NCBI RefSeq assembly: GCF_000183135.1
Contig: NC_014734.1
Coordinates: 2,294,001-2,358,000, forward strand
Length of the DNA stretch: 64,000 bases
Origin: Paludibacter propionicigenes WB4
Lineage (GTDB): Bacteria > Bacteroidota > Bacteroidia > Bacteroidales > Paludibacteraceae
Reading direction: 5' to 3'
Positions 27,352 through 36,094 of this stretch are shown piece by piece. The translations under genes and the position numbers were made by a program. Positions within the stretch are counted from its first letter, which is position 1. Each line of letters opens with the position of its first letter. The notes beneath the pieces were generated by a model. The model worked only from the letters and a program-made list of their open reading frames with translations. It was not told where the DNA came from and did no database searches.

Positions 27352-28839
27352 ATGAAGTATCAGGTATTTTCTTTGGTTTTTTTCTTATTGTTTATATTGA
27401 ATGTAACAGTAGCGCGTTCATCAAATTATAAAGTTGACATAACAAATTCTGACCCGGAAATCATTAATACCGACAGTCTGTTACACGCTGTACTGACTGA
27501 CACCACCGCAACGGAAAAAGTGACAAAACTGCTCCCTGCCAGAAGAGCTTTCCGACATAAATCAGCCAACAATCGAATAACTATCCCAGCATTGGAAACT
27601 CCACTGGCTGTTATTAAATCTGAATACACAGACAGCACTCTCCATGCTGAAAAAAAGGCTGAAATTGAAGCTCAAAAAGTAGATTCGCTTGTATTGCTCG
27701 CCAATCCTTTATTGATAGACCTTGTTTACATGGGATTGTCGTATGATTTAGATCTGAGTCCTAAAACAGATTTGAGGGCTTTGTATTACGGAGGAAGTCC
27801 TAAAACGCTGGCTAACGGATTAATACCCCACAAAAAAACTACAACGCCAGATGAAAACGTTGAAGAACTGAGACGATTAACCCGCGACGAAATAACCCGC
27901 ACAGCATTCCATTTATATGCCACCAGATTTGACGCTTTACCAAATCCTGATGGATTCAAAAACCACTTCATTGAAGATAAGAAATTGGCAGAGCTGAAGC
28001 TGGTAAATGATAAATACCACTATGACCGCCATCTGGTTGTAAAAAGAGAAGTGTCGGGTCCGTGGAGTCATAGTGCCAGTGCGCTTGCTCAATTTTCTGA
28101 AAGCGTTATCTCCGGCAATTGGTATCAGGGCGGTAATAGCAACATTGCCATTCTGGGCATCTTGTCCGGTCAGTTGAACTACGATAACAAGAAGAACATT
28201 CAGTGGGAAAACAATGCTGAGTGGCGCATAGGCTTCAACTCGGTGGCAGGCGATACTTTACGAATGCTCAGCACCAACGACGATGTAGTGAAGATAAACA
28301 GCAAACTGGGAATAAAAGCCGGTGGAAATTTCTTTTATAGTGGGTCGGTCGATTTTTCTACCCAGCTATTTAATAGCTATAACGGTATCAACTCCAGGAT
28401 TATGAAGACTTCTTTCCTCACGCCGGTACGCTTGAATATAGGAGTCGGTTTGGATTACAAATACAAAAAGATATTTTCATTGATGCTTTCGCCCGTTGCA
28501 TTCAAGTACATTTATATGAGTGACAATGTAAACGTTAACCCCAACCTGTTCGGGATAAAAGCAGGAGAAGACCACCTGAGCGAGATTGGTAGTTCGTTCA
28601 AAACCATTTTATCGTACCCTTTCAGTCCTGAGGTTCAATTCGACTCCAAATTATCTTTCTATACCAACTATGAGAAGGTGGAAATTGACTGGGAGATGGT
28701 GTGCAATCTGACTATAAACCGATTTATGTCGACGCGTATATCATTCAACCCACGTTACGATAACACAGTCATTGGGTCGAATGCAAAAGTTCAGTTCAAG
28801 CAATTAATCAGCGTAGGGTTCTCGCACAAGTTTAATTGA
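27352..28839 (+). CDS. DUF3078 outer membrane protein
   Basis: 495 residues. Signal peptide (MKYQVFSLVFFLLFILNVTVA). The second half reads as alternating beta strands ending in a phenylalanine-rich C-terminus (SVGFSHKFN), typical of an outer membrane beta-barrel. Segments ISGNWYQGGNSNIAILGILSG and NIGVGLDYKYKKIFSLMLSPVA match DUF3078, common in Bacteroidota. Transport substrate or function unknown. Converges with the HD gene, the two stops being 16 bp apart. Confidence 0.85.
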   Translation: MKYQVFSLVFFLLFILNVTVARSSNYKVDITNSDPEIINTDSLLHAVLTDTTATEKVTKLLPARRAFRHKSANNRITIPALETPLAVIKSEYTDSTLHAEKKAEIEAQKVDSLVLLANPLLIDLVYMGLSYDLDLSPKTDLRALYYGGSPKTLANGLIPHKKTTTPDENVEELRRLTRDEITRTAFHLYATRFDALPNPDGFKNHFIEDKKLAELKLVNDKYHYDRHLVVKREVSGPWSHSASALAQFSESVISGNWYQGGNSNIAILGILSGQLNYDNKKNIQWENNAEWRIGFNSVAGDTLRMLSTNDDVVKINSKLGIKAGGNFFYSGSVDFSTQLFNSYNGINSRIMKTSFLTPVRLNIGVGLDYKYKKIFSLMLSPVAFKYIYMSDNVNVNPNLFGIKAGEDHLSEIGSSFKTILSYPFSPEVQFDSKLSFYTNYEKVEIDWEMVCNLTINRFMSTRISFNPRYDNTVIGSNAKVQFKQLISVGFSHKFN

Positions 28840-28855
28840 TAACCCGGCTCTTTGG

Positions 28856-29410
28856 TTATTCAAAACGCTCATGCCATACATCAAACTTCTGAACCTCCGA
28901 TTCGCCGTAGCGCTTCAGGTATTTTCTGATTCTGTCGACGGTATGGGCTTCATTGAGCTGAGTTTTCGAGAAAAATTTATCGGCGTAGCAAATCACCTGC
29001 TCTTCGAGTGAGACCGGCACCATCTCGCGATGCGGCAGAGGCAGATTGCCTTTCATAATCATATCCAGCGTGAGTCCCACTCCCGTATGCCGCTCACAAA
29101 CCAAGGCATGCAGCGGAAAACCCTCACTGCGTAGCAAATCTCCACCCAGATAACCATGTTGTATGTATTGATGTGATCCGTGACAATGAATGCGCGGAGC
29201 ATCGCACAGGTATATGCCTATATCGTGCAGCAGAGCGGCTTCGGTAATAAACTGCGTGTCGAGATTCAGTTCAGGATGCTTAACTGCAACTTCAAGCGCA
29301 TTGTCGCGCACTTGCTCGCTATGTTTTACCAACACGTAATAAATATCACTATCCTTTAGGTAGTATTTCTCAATTATCTGATATGGATCGATAGTCATTG
29401 GGGAAGTCAT
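28856..29410 (-). CDS. HD-domain phosphohydrolase-like protein
   Basis: 184 residues. HD metal-site residues are visible: HSEQVRDNALEVA, LLHDIGIYLCDAP with H-D, and the later H of HCHGSHQYIQHG and RHTG. HDIG-type proteins act on nucleotides, but the substrate cannot be named. It stands alone, with the next gene (tag) on the other strand after a structured intergenic region. The alternative start is a Met four residues in. Confidence 0.85.
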   Translation of the reverse strand: MTSPMTIDPYQIIEKYYLKDSDIYYVLVKHSEQVRDNALEVAVKHPELNLDTQFITEAALLHDIGIYLCDAPRIHCHGSHQYIQHGYLGGDLLRSEGFPLHALVCERHTGVGLTLDMIMKGNLPLPHREMVPVSLEEQVICYADKFFSKTQLNEAHTVDRIRKYLKRYGESEVQKFDVWHERFE

Positions 29411-29843
29411 AATACCGGAAATTTTATAAAAAACAGAAAAAGAATTCTAACTTTGCAGCAGTAAGTAGTTACTAATATTTAATGATATATTTTATCGCAA
29501 TAGAACAAATAGAAATTATGAAAGAGAAAAAGACTCAGGTCACATAGTAAGAGCATCTGACGATACTCTTGCTCAGTCTGAAATTATCCCGAATGTCAGA
29601 ATAATTCTATGTGTTCTTAGTCTTATATTTCCTATTTAAGTAATAATAAATAATTACTTAAATGTTATTCTGAAATAACATTCAGAAAATAAGACTCGTA
29701 ACTACTTAAAACTAGTGTGAACTATGTGACAAAAAACATATCATCAATAAATAACTGTCGTTTACTTATTATTTTTGTATCGCAAAATTACAATAATTCT
29801 TTCTCTTGAAGACTACGAAACTGATAATTATAAATTGTTTATT
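29411..29843. other. Intergenic region rich in inverted repeats (candidate structured RNA)
   Basis: Complementary arm pairs: AAGTAGTTAC 29463-29472 with GTAACTACTT 29698-29707; GTCACATAGT 29539-29548 with ACTATGTGAC 29721-29730; TTTAAGTAAT 29635-29644 with ATTACTTAAA 29653-29662; AGTCTTAT 29619-29626 with ATAAGACT 29689-29696; and local hairpins at 29549-29570 and 29664-29679. The first two pairs cross (A-B-A'-B'), so they could form a pseudoknot or alternative folds. A -7 box TAACTTTGC sits at 29448-29456, without a clear -33. No long ORF. No known RNA family is recognised. Confidence 0.5.
29518..29547 (+). other. Nine-codon ORF inside the structured region
   Basis: ATG to TAG encodes MKEKKTQVT. 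Its stop codon lies in the GTCACATAGT arm. It might be a leader peptide; it may also be chance, since short frames are frequent. Confidence 0.2.
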
Positions 29844-30404
29844 ATGAATCATACACCTACAGACTGCAATTGGCCCGGCAACGATGAGCTGATGCGCGCT
29901 TACCACGACAATGAATGGGGCAAACCGCTACACGATGATCGTAAGATATTTGAATTTATGGTATTGGATGCATTTCAGGCCGGACTAAGCTGGCGAACGA
30001 TACTGTATAAAAGAGAAAACTTTCGACGCGCTTTTGATAACTACGACCTGAAAAAAATAGCTGCATACGACGAAGCAAAGATTCAGACCCTAATGCAGGA
30101 TGCCTCCATCGTGCGCAATCAGGCTAAAATTCGTGCTACGGTTGGCAATGCCTCAGCATTTATGCAGGTTCAGGCCGAGTTTGGAACATTCGATAAGTAC
30201 ATTTGGCAATTTACCAACGGAAAAACGCTGGACAACCGTCCGAAAAACAATGCCGACATTCCGGCCAAATCTGCTGAGTCGGATGCCATGAGTAAAGACC
30301 TGCTCAAAAGAGGATTCAAGTTTGTGGGCTCCACCATCTGTTATGCGTTTATGCAGGCCGCGGGTATAGTCAACGACCATTGGGAAGGATGCTCGCACAG
30401 ATAA
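29844..30404 (+). CDS. tag: DNA-3-methyladenine glycosylase I
   Basis: 186 residues from ATG 29844 (MNHTPTDCNWPG); the 23-codon extension in front begins with TTG and is not expected. Removes 3-methyladenine from DNA. The zinc snap is visible: Cys8 and His21 (RAYHDNEWG) with His and Cys in NDHWEGC at the C-terminus. The helix-hairpin-helix glycosylase fold has FEFMVLDAFQAGLSWRT and IVRNQAKIRA. Stop is 21 bp from the dus stop, convergent. Confidence 0.95.
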   Translation: MNHTPTDCNWPGNDELMRAYHDNEWGKPLHDDRKIFEFMVLDAFQAGLSWRTILYKRENFRRAFDNYDLKKIAAYDEAKIQTLMQDASIVRNQAKIRATVGNASAFMQVQAEFGTFDKYIWQFTNGKTLDNRPKNNADIPAKSAESDAMSKDLLKRGFKFVGSTICYAFMQAAGIVNDHWEGCSHR

Positions 30405-30425
30405 GCGTCGAGTATTGAGAGCAGA

Positions 30426-31364
30426 TCAGCACATTTCGTTGATAGCCTGAAAAACTACCGCTTCGTACTGAGCCAAATTCTTGCTCTTTTTTACTTGCTT
30501 ATAAATCTTTCGGCCTCCTTCAAACGCGTCGGCCTGATACTCCCACATTTCTTCCAGCCGTTTCAGGAAATGCAAATCGCCGGAGTATTTTTGTTTGCAA
30601 AGCTCAATGACAGACTGGTGAAAACCACGAAGCATTTCAGCCTTCTGACCGAGAGTCAGCTCCTCCCCTCTTAATTCGGACAGCAGGAAAGGGTTTCTCA
30701 AAACACCTCTTCCAAGCATGAACCTGCTGACTTGTGGTGCTAACTGCCGAATTCTTTCCACATCGGCAGGGGTAACAATATCGCCGTTGAAACAAACAGG
30801 ATGCTGCAACTGCGATTGGTAATGCACAAAAGCATCGATATCTACCTCTCCTTTATATTGCTGCTTGCCTACGCGCGGATGAATGATAATCTCTTCCAGC
30901 GGATAGGCATTAAAGACCGGGATCAACGGCGCGAACTCGTCAGCGCTTTGCTGCCCAAGTCTGCACTTTACAGAAACCTTCAAATCGCTATTCGAAAAAA
31001 CGCCTTCGAGCAATCGGTCGACATCGGCAGAATGTTGCAGCAGACCGGCTCCCATTTGCTTACCGGTAACTATTGGGAACGGACAGCCCATATTAATATT
31101 CACTTCCGTGTATCCCTGTGCTATGCACAATTCTTCAAATACTTTGAACGATGCGGCATCCCTGCCCAGAAACTGCGGCACGGGTTTCTGAAAAATATTG
31201 CGTTCCGGAAGCAAATCGTTACACTGACTCGGACGATAAAAATCACCACCCTGAACCCGTACAAAAGGCGTAAAGGTTTTGTCGAAATGCCCGATATGTT
31301 CCGTGTACGATTCTCTGAAAATCCAATCGGTAAGACCCTGCAACGGAGCTAAATATATTTTCAT
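30426..31364 (-). CDS. tRNA-dihydrouridine synthase
   Basis: 312 residues from ATG 31364 (MKIYLAPLQG); the longer frame adds only a divergent leader. Reduces uridines in the D-loop of tRNA with FMN and NADPH. TIM-barrel with YLAPLQGLTDWIFRES, the catalytic-cysteine stretch NMGCPFPIVTGKQMGAGLL, VKCRLG and the phosphate-binding FMLGRGVLRNPFLL. The exact specificity (DusA, B or C type) cannot be decided by eye. Confidence 0.92.
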   Translation of the reverse strand: MKIYLAPLQGLTDWIFRESYTEHIGHFDKTFTPFVRVQGGDFYRPSQCNDLLPERNIFQKPVPQFLGRDAASFKVFEELCIAQGYTEVNINMGCPFPIVTGKQMGAGLLQHSADVDRLLEGVFSNSDLKVSVKCRLGQQSADEFAPLIPVFNAYPLEEIIIHPRVGKQQYKGEVDIDAFVHYQSQLQHPVCFNGDIVTPADVERIRQLAPQVSRFMLGRGVLRNPFLLSELRGEELTLGQKAEMLRGFHQSVIELCKQKYSGDLHFLKRLEEMWEYQADAFEGGRKIYKQVKKSKNLAQYEAVVFQAINEMC

Positions 31365-31612
31365 ACCTGTGTGTTTGATAAATAACGGCAACAAAAGTAC
31401 TGCTTTTGTCGGGTAAATAGGCCGATTTCCCTTTTTCTGACACAGTTTATTGAATAGAGCATAAAAGTTTGCTCGGTTGGAGCAATCTTTTGCCCTTAAA
31501 GAGCAAAACTTTGCTAATCAGTGGCAAAACACGACCACGTTCTGTATAATGGAGTTGGCAAATGATTCCCAATTTATATCAACAAGACCTAGTCAGCCTT
31601 CTTTGACCAAGC

Positions 31613-32440
31613 CTACAGGTTCAAAACTCCGCGCAAGGCTTTGTAGCCGGCCAGGCTGGTTTTGATTTGCTGTCCGGTTTTAAGTGTGAGCAACTGATTT
31701 TGTTTTTCATACAGCTCTATGCGCGAAATCATTTCTACATTTACAATGACCGAACGATGCACCCTTACAAACTGGTTTTCGGGCAAATGTTCTTCAAAGT
31801 ATTTCATGGTTTGCTCTTTCAGGTATTTCCCCTGGCTGGTAAAAATCTGAACATAATCGCCGTCGGCTTGCATGTAAATGATATCCGGAATAAGCACCAC
31901 ATGAATTTTTGTCCCCGATTTTACAGCTATACGTTCCAGTAGCTCTGGCTCGGCCGATTTTTGTGGTTTTGCCTCTTCAATCACCGCAGGCGTTTCGACA
32001 GAAATTTCATTTTCTGTATCGAGCTGCTGAGACATTTCTCTGAAATGCTTTATGATGAGCAAATAAATGAGCAACCCTATTAAAGCCCGCAAAGGAAGCA
32101 CAGGGATAAATGCAGACGCTACCTTCTCGCCCCAAAAACCATAAAACAAGCCATAACCCGAACCAAGCCAGATGGCAATAATAAGTACTGCCAACGTAAC
32201 ATGATTAATAAGTCTCTGATATATACTTAATACAGCATAATTTCCATACCGCACAGTGCTCCAGAGAAGTATTCCAAGCAGGCCCAAAATGAGCGCGTGC
32301 ACTACTCCATCAAGCATAAGCATCCACAATGGAAGTGCCACGATAGGATACAAAACGAACGTTTGTAGTATCGCATACAGCACCCAAATAAGCGTATATC
32401 GGATTTTTTCTGAGGTATTTTCTAAAAATGGATAAAGCAT
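31613..32440 (-). CDS. Membrane-bound LytTR transcriptional regulator
   Basis: 275 residues. About four transmembrane helices in residues 15-130, a linker with EISVETPAVIEEAKPQKSAEP, and a C-terminal LytTR DNA-binding domain (about 170-275) with DIIYMQADGDYVQIFT and LPENQFVRVHRSVIVNVEMI. Many such regulators sense through the membrane part without a receiver domain. It follows the LiaF-like gene by 68 nt in the same direction, so the two probably act together, perhaps in a cell-envelope stress response (inference). Confidence 0.9.
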   Translation of the reverse strand: MLYPFLENTSEKIRYTLIWVLYAILQTFVLYPIVALPLWMLMLDGVVHALILGLLGILLWSTVRYGNYAVLSIYQRLINHVTLAVLIIAIWLGSGYGLFYGFWGEKVASAFIPVLPLRALIGLLIYLLIIKHFREMSQQLDTENEISVETPAVIEEAKPQKSAEPELLERIAVKSGTKIHVVLIPDIIYMQADGDYVQIFTSQGKYLKEQTMKYFEEHLPENQFVRVHRSVIVNVEMISRIELYEKQNQLLTLKTGQQIKTSLAGYKALRGVLNL

Positions 32441-32508
32441 TATTTAGTGAAGTTACCAATAAACTGTTTCGATACACTCTGAAACCGTTTATCGTTGATA
32501 TTTAATGA

Positions 32509-33312
32509 TTAGTTTCTTAACTCTCCACCACCAAACACGCATGAACCTACTATAATTAATTTTCTGGTAGTATCAAGCGGTTCTTTAGGCATCCTGTTAT
32601 CCTGAAATCCGCCAAAGACAGTATCCAAATGAGTCTCCACATGCCAATCAACAGGAACATAGATGGTAACACCTCCGAAGACGGCATTTACTTCCACTAC
32701 TGTTTCGCCCACCGGCAGGTTGGTTCTTCTCAGGTCGAGTGTGATTCCACCAAAGACAGCATTCAGATCACCTCCTTTAAATTCAGGATCAAGTACAATA
32801 TGGTCGCCACTGCCAAAAATACTGTTCTTGGAAAAACTTTCCTTAGAAGCTTCCCATTTATGACGACCTTCTCTATAATCGTTGCGCTCATCCCGCCAAT
32901 GGCGATGATGACGATGATGGTGGCTATGCGACCACTCATCGCTCCATCTTTCAGACAGAAAACGTGGACCAAAAACGCGTTGCAGTATTATCACAGTTCC
33001 TGCAGCAATCAGTATCAACGGCCAGAAGTTCTGCTGAAAGTTGACATCCAATGCCGGAAAAACTTTGGGTAAAATAAAAAAGCCTCCCACAAACAGAAAA
33101 ATTACCCCGGAAATAAATTTGCGTTTGAAAAAATGCACAACTCCAATAAATATCAGCAACATTTGCCAGGAAATAATAATGTTTTTCAGCGGGAAAGGAA
33201 TTAATCCAAAGTTCGACCCAAGGTACACAATACCAATAATCATAAGAGCCAGGCCAAAACCAAGACCTCTGGTATAACCTGAACGAAACGAATTTTTTAC
33301 TTCATTATCCAT
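32509..33312 (-). CDS. LiaF-like / DUF5668 transmembrane protein
   Basis: 267 residues. Four hydrophobic segments in the first 120 residues (the typical small membrane module), then a histidine-rich stretch HSHHHRHHRHW at about residues 130-140, and a C-terminal beta domain with repeated VFGGITLDLRR, AVFGGVTIYVP, TVFGGFQDN and CVFGGGELRN. The VFGG repeats fit the cell-wall-active-antibiotics-response family that includes LiaF. LiaF proteins restrain a histidine kinase in Firmicutes; here the partner would be the LytTR gene downstream. The His run may bind metal. Confidence 0.85.
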   Translation of the reverse strand: MDNEVKNSFRSGYTRGLGFGLALMIIGIVYLGSNFGLIPFPLKNIIISWQMLLIFIGVVHFFKRKFISGVIFLFVGGFFILPKVFPALDVNFQQNFWPLILIAAGTVIILQRVFGPRFLSERWSDEWSHSHHHRHHRHWRDERNDYREGRHKWEASKESFSKNSIFGSGDHIVLDPEFKGGDLNAVFGGITLDLRRTNLPVGETVVEVNAVFGGVTIYVPVDWHVETHLDTVFGGFQDNRMPKEPLDTTRKLIIVGSCVFGGGELRN

Positions 33313-33343
33313 AATATAATATTTTACTTTAAAAATTTACGGT

Positions 33344-33377
33344 GCAAAGATACGGGCATATATAAGCATCAAACAAA
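33344..33377 (-). promoter_or_regulatory. Promoter of the LiaF-like/LytTR unit
   Basis: TATCTTTGC (33352-33344) on the minus strand with TTTG words 17 or 21 bp upstream (33373-33370 and 33377-33374); the start codon is 31 nt downstream. Confidence 0.65.
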
Positions 33378-33430
33378 CAAAAATCGACGAATGAGCCAAT
33401 ATTCACCGACGAAGGTATGAAATTTCATCT

Positions 33431-33471
33431 ATAAAAATACCCTAATGACTCTGAAAAAGCACATTAGGGTA
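33431..33471 (-). terminator. Intrinsic terminator after mscL
   Basis: Perfect 10-bp stem TACCCTAATG / CATTAGGGTA with a 14-nt loop; on the minus strand it is followed by TTTTTAT. Confidence 0.85.
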
Positions 33472-33495
33472 ATTTTAAAATAAGGAGTATCAGAT

Positions 33496-33912
33496 TTATT
33501 TCTTCAACAAATCTCTGATTTCTGTAAGCAATTGTTCTTCTTTACTCGGTTCGGCGGGAGCTGCAGGAGCAGGAGCTTCCTCTTTCTTTTTTGAGAGCGT
33601 ATTCATGCCTTTTACGAATAAAAAGATACAAAAGGCTACAATCAGAAAATCAAAAGTAACTTGCAGGAAGTTTCCGTAATTCAGAGTAACGGCAGCCTTA
33701 TTAACCCCGTTTACCACTTCGGCGGGTTTCATCACCCATTTTAAATCCACGAAATTAACCCCTCCAACGAGTAGTCCGATCGGGGGCATAATAACATCCG
33801 CAACGAGTGATGCAATAATTTTTCCGAATGCACCTCCTATGATAACACCGACTGCTAAATCAATGACGTTACCACGCATTGCAAAATCCTTAAATTCCTT
33901 CAGTAAAGCCAT
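33496..33912 (-). CDS. mscL: Large-conductance mechanosensitive channel
   Basis: 138 residues from ATG 33912 ([10 protein letters not shown]); the upstream Met adds 16 non-conserved residues. The first helix [23 protein letters not shown], the pore region and the second membrane helix (about residues 78-98) are visible, ending in the charged tail [10 protein letters not shown]. Releases solutes under osmotic downshock from the inner membrane. It has its own promoter and terminator. Confidence 0.96.
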   Translation of the reverse strand: MALLKEFKDFAMRGNVIDLAVGVIIGGAFGKIIASLVADVIMPPIGLLVGGVNFVDLKWVMKPAEVVNGVNKAAVTLNYGNFLQVTFDFLIVAFCIFLFVKGMNTLSKKKEEAPAPAAPAEPSKEEQLLTEIRDLLKK

Positions 33913-34219
33913 AAAATTAAGTTTAAAATGTGATTGTTTTATTAAATGAGTACGTTGCAAAGATAAAAACTATTATTGCAATAACAAGTAATCAGCACAT
34001 TATCTACTATTGGAGCTGCAATAGTTTATGAGAAAACTATGCATTTATCTTCCTTCCTGAGTTATAATTATCACATGCATTTGCATTCAAATCAAAAAAC
34101 TGTAAACTAAAGACTATCAAAAGATACATTTTATAAATATGAAACAACTTATTCTTTTATAATTGACAAAAAAATGCTACTTTTGCGGTCAAATTATCAA
34201 ACTATAAAATTCAAAGAAT
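33913..34219. other. Divergent intergenic region mscL/fba
   Basis: Holds the mscL promoter (below) and, on the plus strand, a TACTTTTGC box at 34178-34186 that is probably the -7 of the aldolase gene, though no -33 at the right distance is seen. No other feature. Confidence 0.6.
33957..33987 (-). promoter_or_regulatory. mscL promoter
   Basis: TTG (33987-33985), 19-bp spacer, TATCTTTGC (33965-33957) on the minus strand. Confidence 0.75.
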
Positions 34220-35212
34220 ATGGTAAATTACAAAGATCTTGGATTGGTCAATACTAATGACTTATTCAAGAAAGCAATTGAAGGAAAGTATGCTATTCCT
34301 GCTTTCAATTTCAACAATATGGAACAATTGCAGGCTATTATTGCTGCTTGTGTTGAAACTAAGTCTCCTGTTATTCTTCAGGTATCAAGTGGTGCACGTA
34401 AGTATGCAAATCAAACATTGCTTCGCTACATGGCACAAGGAGCTGTTGAATATGCAAAAGAATTAGGGTTAAACATCCCGGTAGTATTGCACTTAGACCA
34501 TGGTGATACTTTTGAACTTTGCAAAGATTGTATCGATTCAGGTTTTTCTTCAGTTATGATTGATGGTTCACACCATTCTTACGAAGATAATATCGCTTTG
34601 ACTAAAAAAGTTGTTGAATATGCACACGCTCACGGCGTAAGCGTTGAAGGTGAACTTGGTGTATTGGCCGGCGTTGAAGATGATGTAGTGGCAGAACACC
34701 ACACATACACCCGTCCTGAAGAAGTTGTTGACTTTGTAACCCGTACCGGTGTTGATTCATTGGCTATTTCTATCGGAACTTCACACGGAGCTAACAAATT
34801 TACTCCAGCTCAATGTACCCGCGACGAAAACGGTATTCTTATCCCTCCTCCATTGCGTTTCGACATCTTGGAAGAAATTGAAAAACAAATCCCAGGTTTC
34901 CCTATCGTACTTCACGGTGCTTCTTCAGTTCCACAAGAATATGTTGCAACTATCAACAAATTTGGTGGTGCTTTGAAAGATTCAATCGGTATTCCTGAAG
35001 AACAATTACGTAGAGCTGCTGCTTCTGCCGTTTGTAAAATCAATATTGACTCTGACGGTCGTTTGGCTATGACTGCTGCCGTTCGCGAAGTATTGGCAAC
35101 AAAACCAGGTGAATTCGATGCTCGTAAATACTTAGGACCAGCTCGTGATGAATTGAAAAAACTTTATTCTCACAAAACAGTGAATGTTTTGGGTAGTGCA
35201 GGTAAAGCGTAA
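34220..35212 (+). CDS. fba: Class II fructose-bisphosphate aldolase (330-residue subtype)
   Basis: 330 residues. Cleaves fructose 1,6-bisphosphate in glycolysis and joins triose phosphates in gluconeogenesis. Zinc ligands and active-site stretches are visible: LHLDHGDTF, VMIDGSHHSYEDN, SVEGELGVLAG, GTSHGANKF and VLHGASSVP, near residues 90-240. The GHHHS-like cluster ends in Asp, as in bacterial class II enzymes. A second class II aldolase of another subtype lies 1.9 kb downstream on the opposite strand. Codon use is strongly biased here, fitting high expression. Confidence 0.94.
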   Translation: MVNYKDLGLVNTNDLFKKAIEGKYAIPAFNFNNMEQLQAIIAACVETKSPVILQVSSGARKYANQTLLRYMAQGAVEYAKELGLNIPVVLHLDHGDTFELCKDCIDSGFSSVMIDGSHHSYEDNIALTKKVVEYAHAHGVSVEGELGVLAGVEDDVVAEHHTYTRPEEVVDFVTRTGVDSLAISIGTSHGANKFTPAQCTRDENGILIPPPLRFDILEEIEKQIPGFPIVLHGASSVPQEYVATINKFGGALKDSIGIPEEQLRRAAASAVCKINIDSDGRLAMTAAVREVLATKPGEFDARKYLGPARDELKKLYSHKTVNVLGSAGKA

Positions 35213-35256
35213 TTCAATTCGTAATTATCAATTTGATAATTGACACTGAAATATAA

Positions 35257-35295
35257 AGCGGTCGTTTCTTCACAGAAACGACCGCTATTTTTTTC
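35257..35295 (+). terminator. Terminator after the first aldolase gene
   Basis: Perfect 12-bp stem AGCGGTCGTTTC / GAAACGACCGCT with a 6-nt loop, followed by ATTTTTTT. The same stem is used after the second aldolase gene. Confidence 0.9.
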
Positions 35296-35433
35296 CTACT
35301 CACCCAAAAAGAAAACTCCAAATCCAACACTATCTGTCCTTGATTAAAAAAATCTGTATATTTGCATCAGAAAAATCCAGATATAAAAATATATGGTATC
35401 TATTTCCAAATAAAAAATTAATTTACAAGGTAT

Positions 35434-35958
35434 ATGAAGAAAATATTTATTGCAATTTTTAGTTTCTCTCTGATCATTTCGGCTCTGAATGCGCAAACTC
35501 CCGCAGAGGCGAAAGACACGTTTAAATATCCTGAAAGCAGCGCGCTACCCAAACCATATCACCCGGAGGAAGATGCGCAGAAAAAATTGAATGAACTGAT
35601 AAAACAAGCCGGCACGAGCCATAAAAATATCTTTATTCAGTGTGGAGGCAACTGGTGTAGCTGGTGTTTACGTTTCAATTACTTCGTTCACAATCAGGTT
35701 GAACTAAAAAGCATTTTGGATAAGAACTACCTTTATTATCACCTGAATTACTCTCCCGAAAATAAAAACGAAGCGATTTTCAGTAAGTATGTAGCAAAAA
35801 ACAGCAAGTATGGCTATCCGTTTTTTATAATTCTATCGGACAAAGGTAAGCTACTCAGCGTACAGGAAAGTGGCGTGCTTGAAGCCGGCAAGGGATACAA
35901 TCCGGACAAAGTGAAGGAGTTTTTACTCAAATGGATTCCTGCAAATCACAGCAAATAA
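35434..35958 (+). CDS. Exported thioredoxin-fold protein
   Basis: 174 residues with a signal peptide (cleavage after NAQ, about residue 21). The thioredoxin-like segment IFIQCGGNWCSWCLRFN has a CSWC active site at residues 75-78 with one more cysteine at 70. Followed by KYGYPFFIILSDKGK, the cis-Pro loop. Likely a periplasmic thiol oxidoreductase or thioredoxin family protein of the DUF255/SoxW-like kind; substrates unknown. Lies between the two aldolase genes without obvious functional tie. Confidence 0.85.
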   Translation: MKKIFIAIFSFSLIISALNAQTPAEAKDTFKYPESSALPKPYHPEEDAQKKLNELIKQAGTSHKNIFIQCGGNWCSWCLRFNYFVHNQVELKSILDKNYLYYHLNYSPENKNEAIFSKYVAKNSKYGYPFFIILSDKGKLLSVQESGVLEAGKGYNPDKVKEFLLKWIPANHSK

Positions 35959-36094
35959 ATTTCGCTTCTCCACGTTATTTTAATGCATAGGAAGTAGGAT
36001 AATAAGAAATATTTCTGAGTCAAGTAATTTGGTTTGCCGCGCAAAAGGAGTCGTACAGCAAACAAAGAGTTCAAACAAACATACAATTAAATAT

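Noticed and set aside
29775-29843. 23-codon extension of tag from a TTG start
   Set aside because: The Tag family starts at the Met of MNHTPTDCNWP, and the extension overlaps the promoter-like box near 29766.
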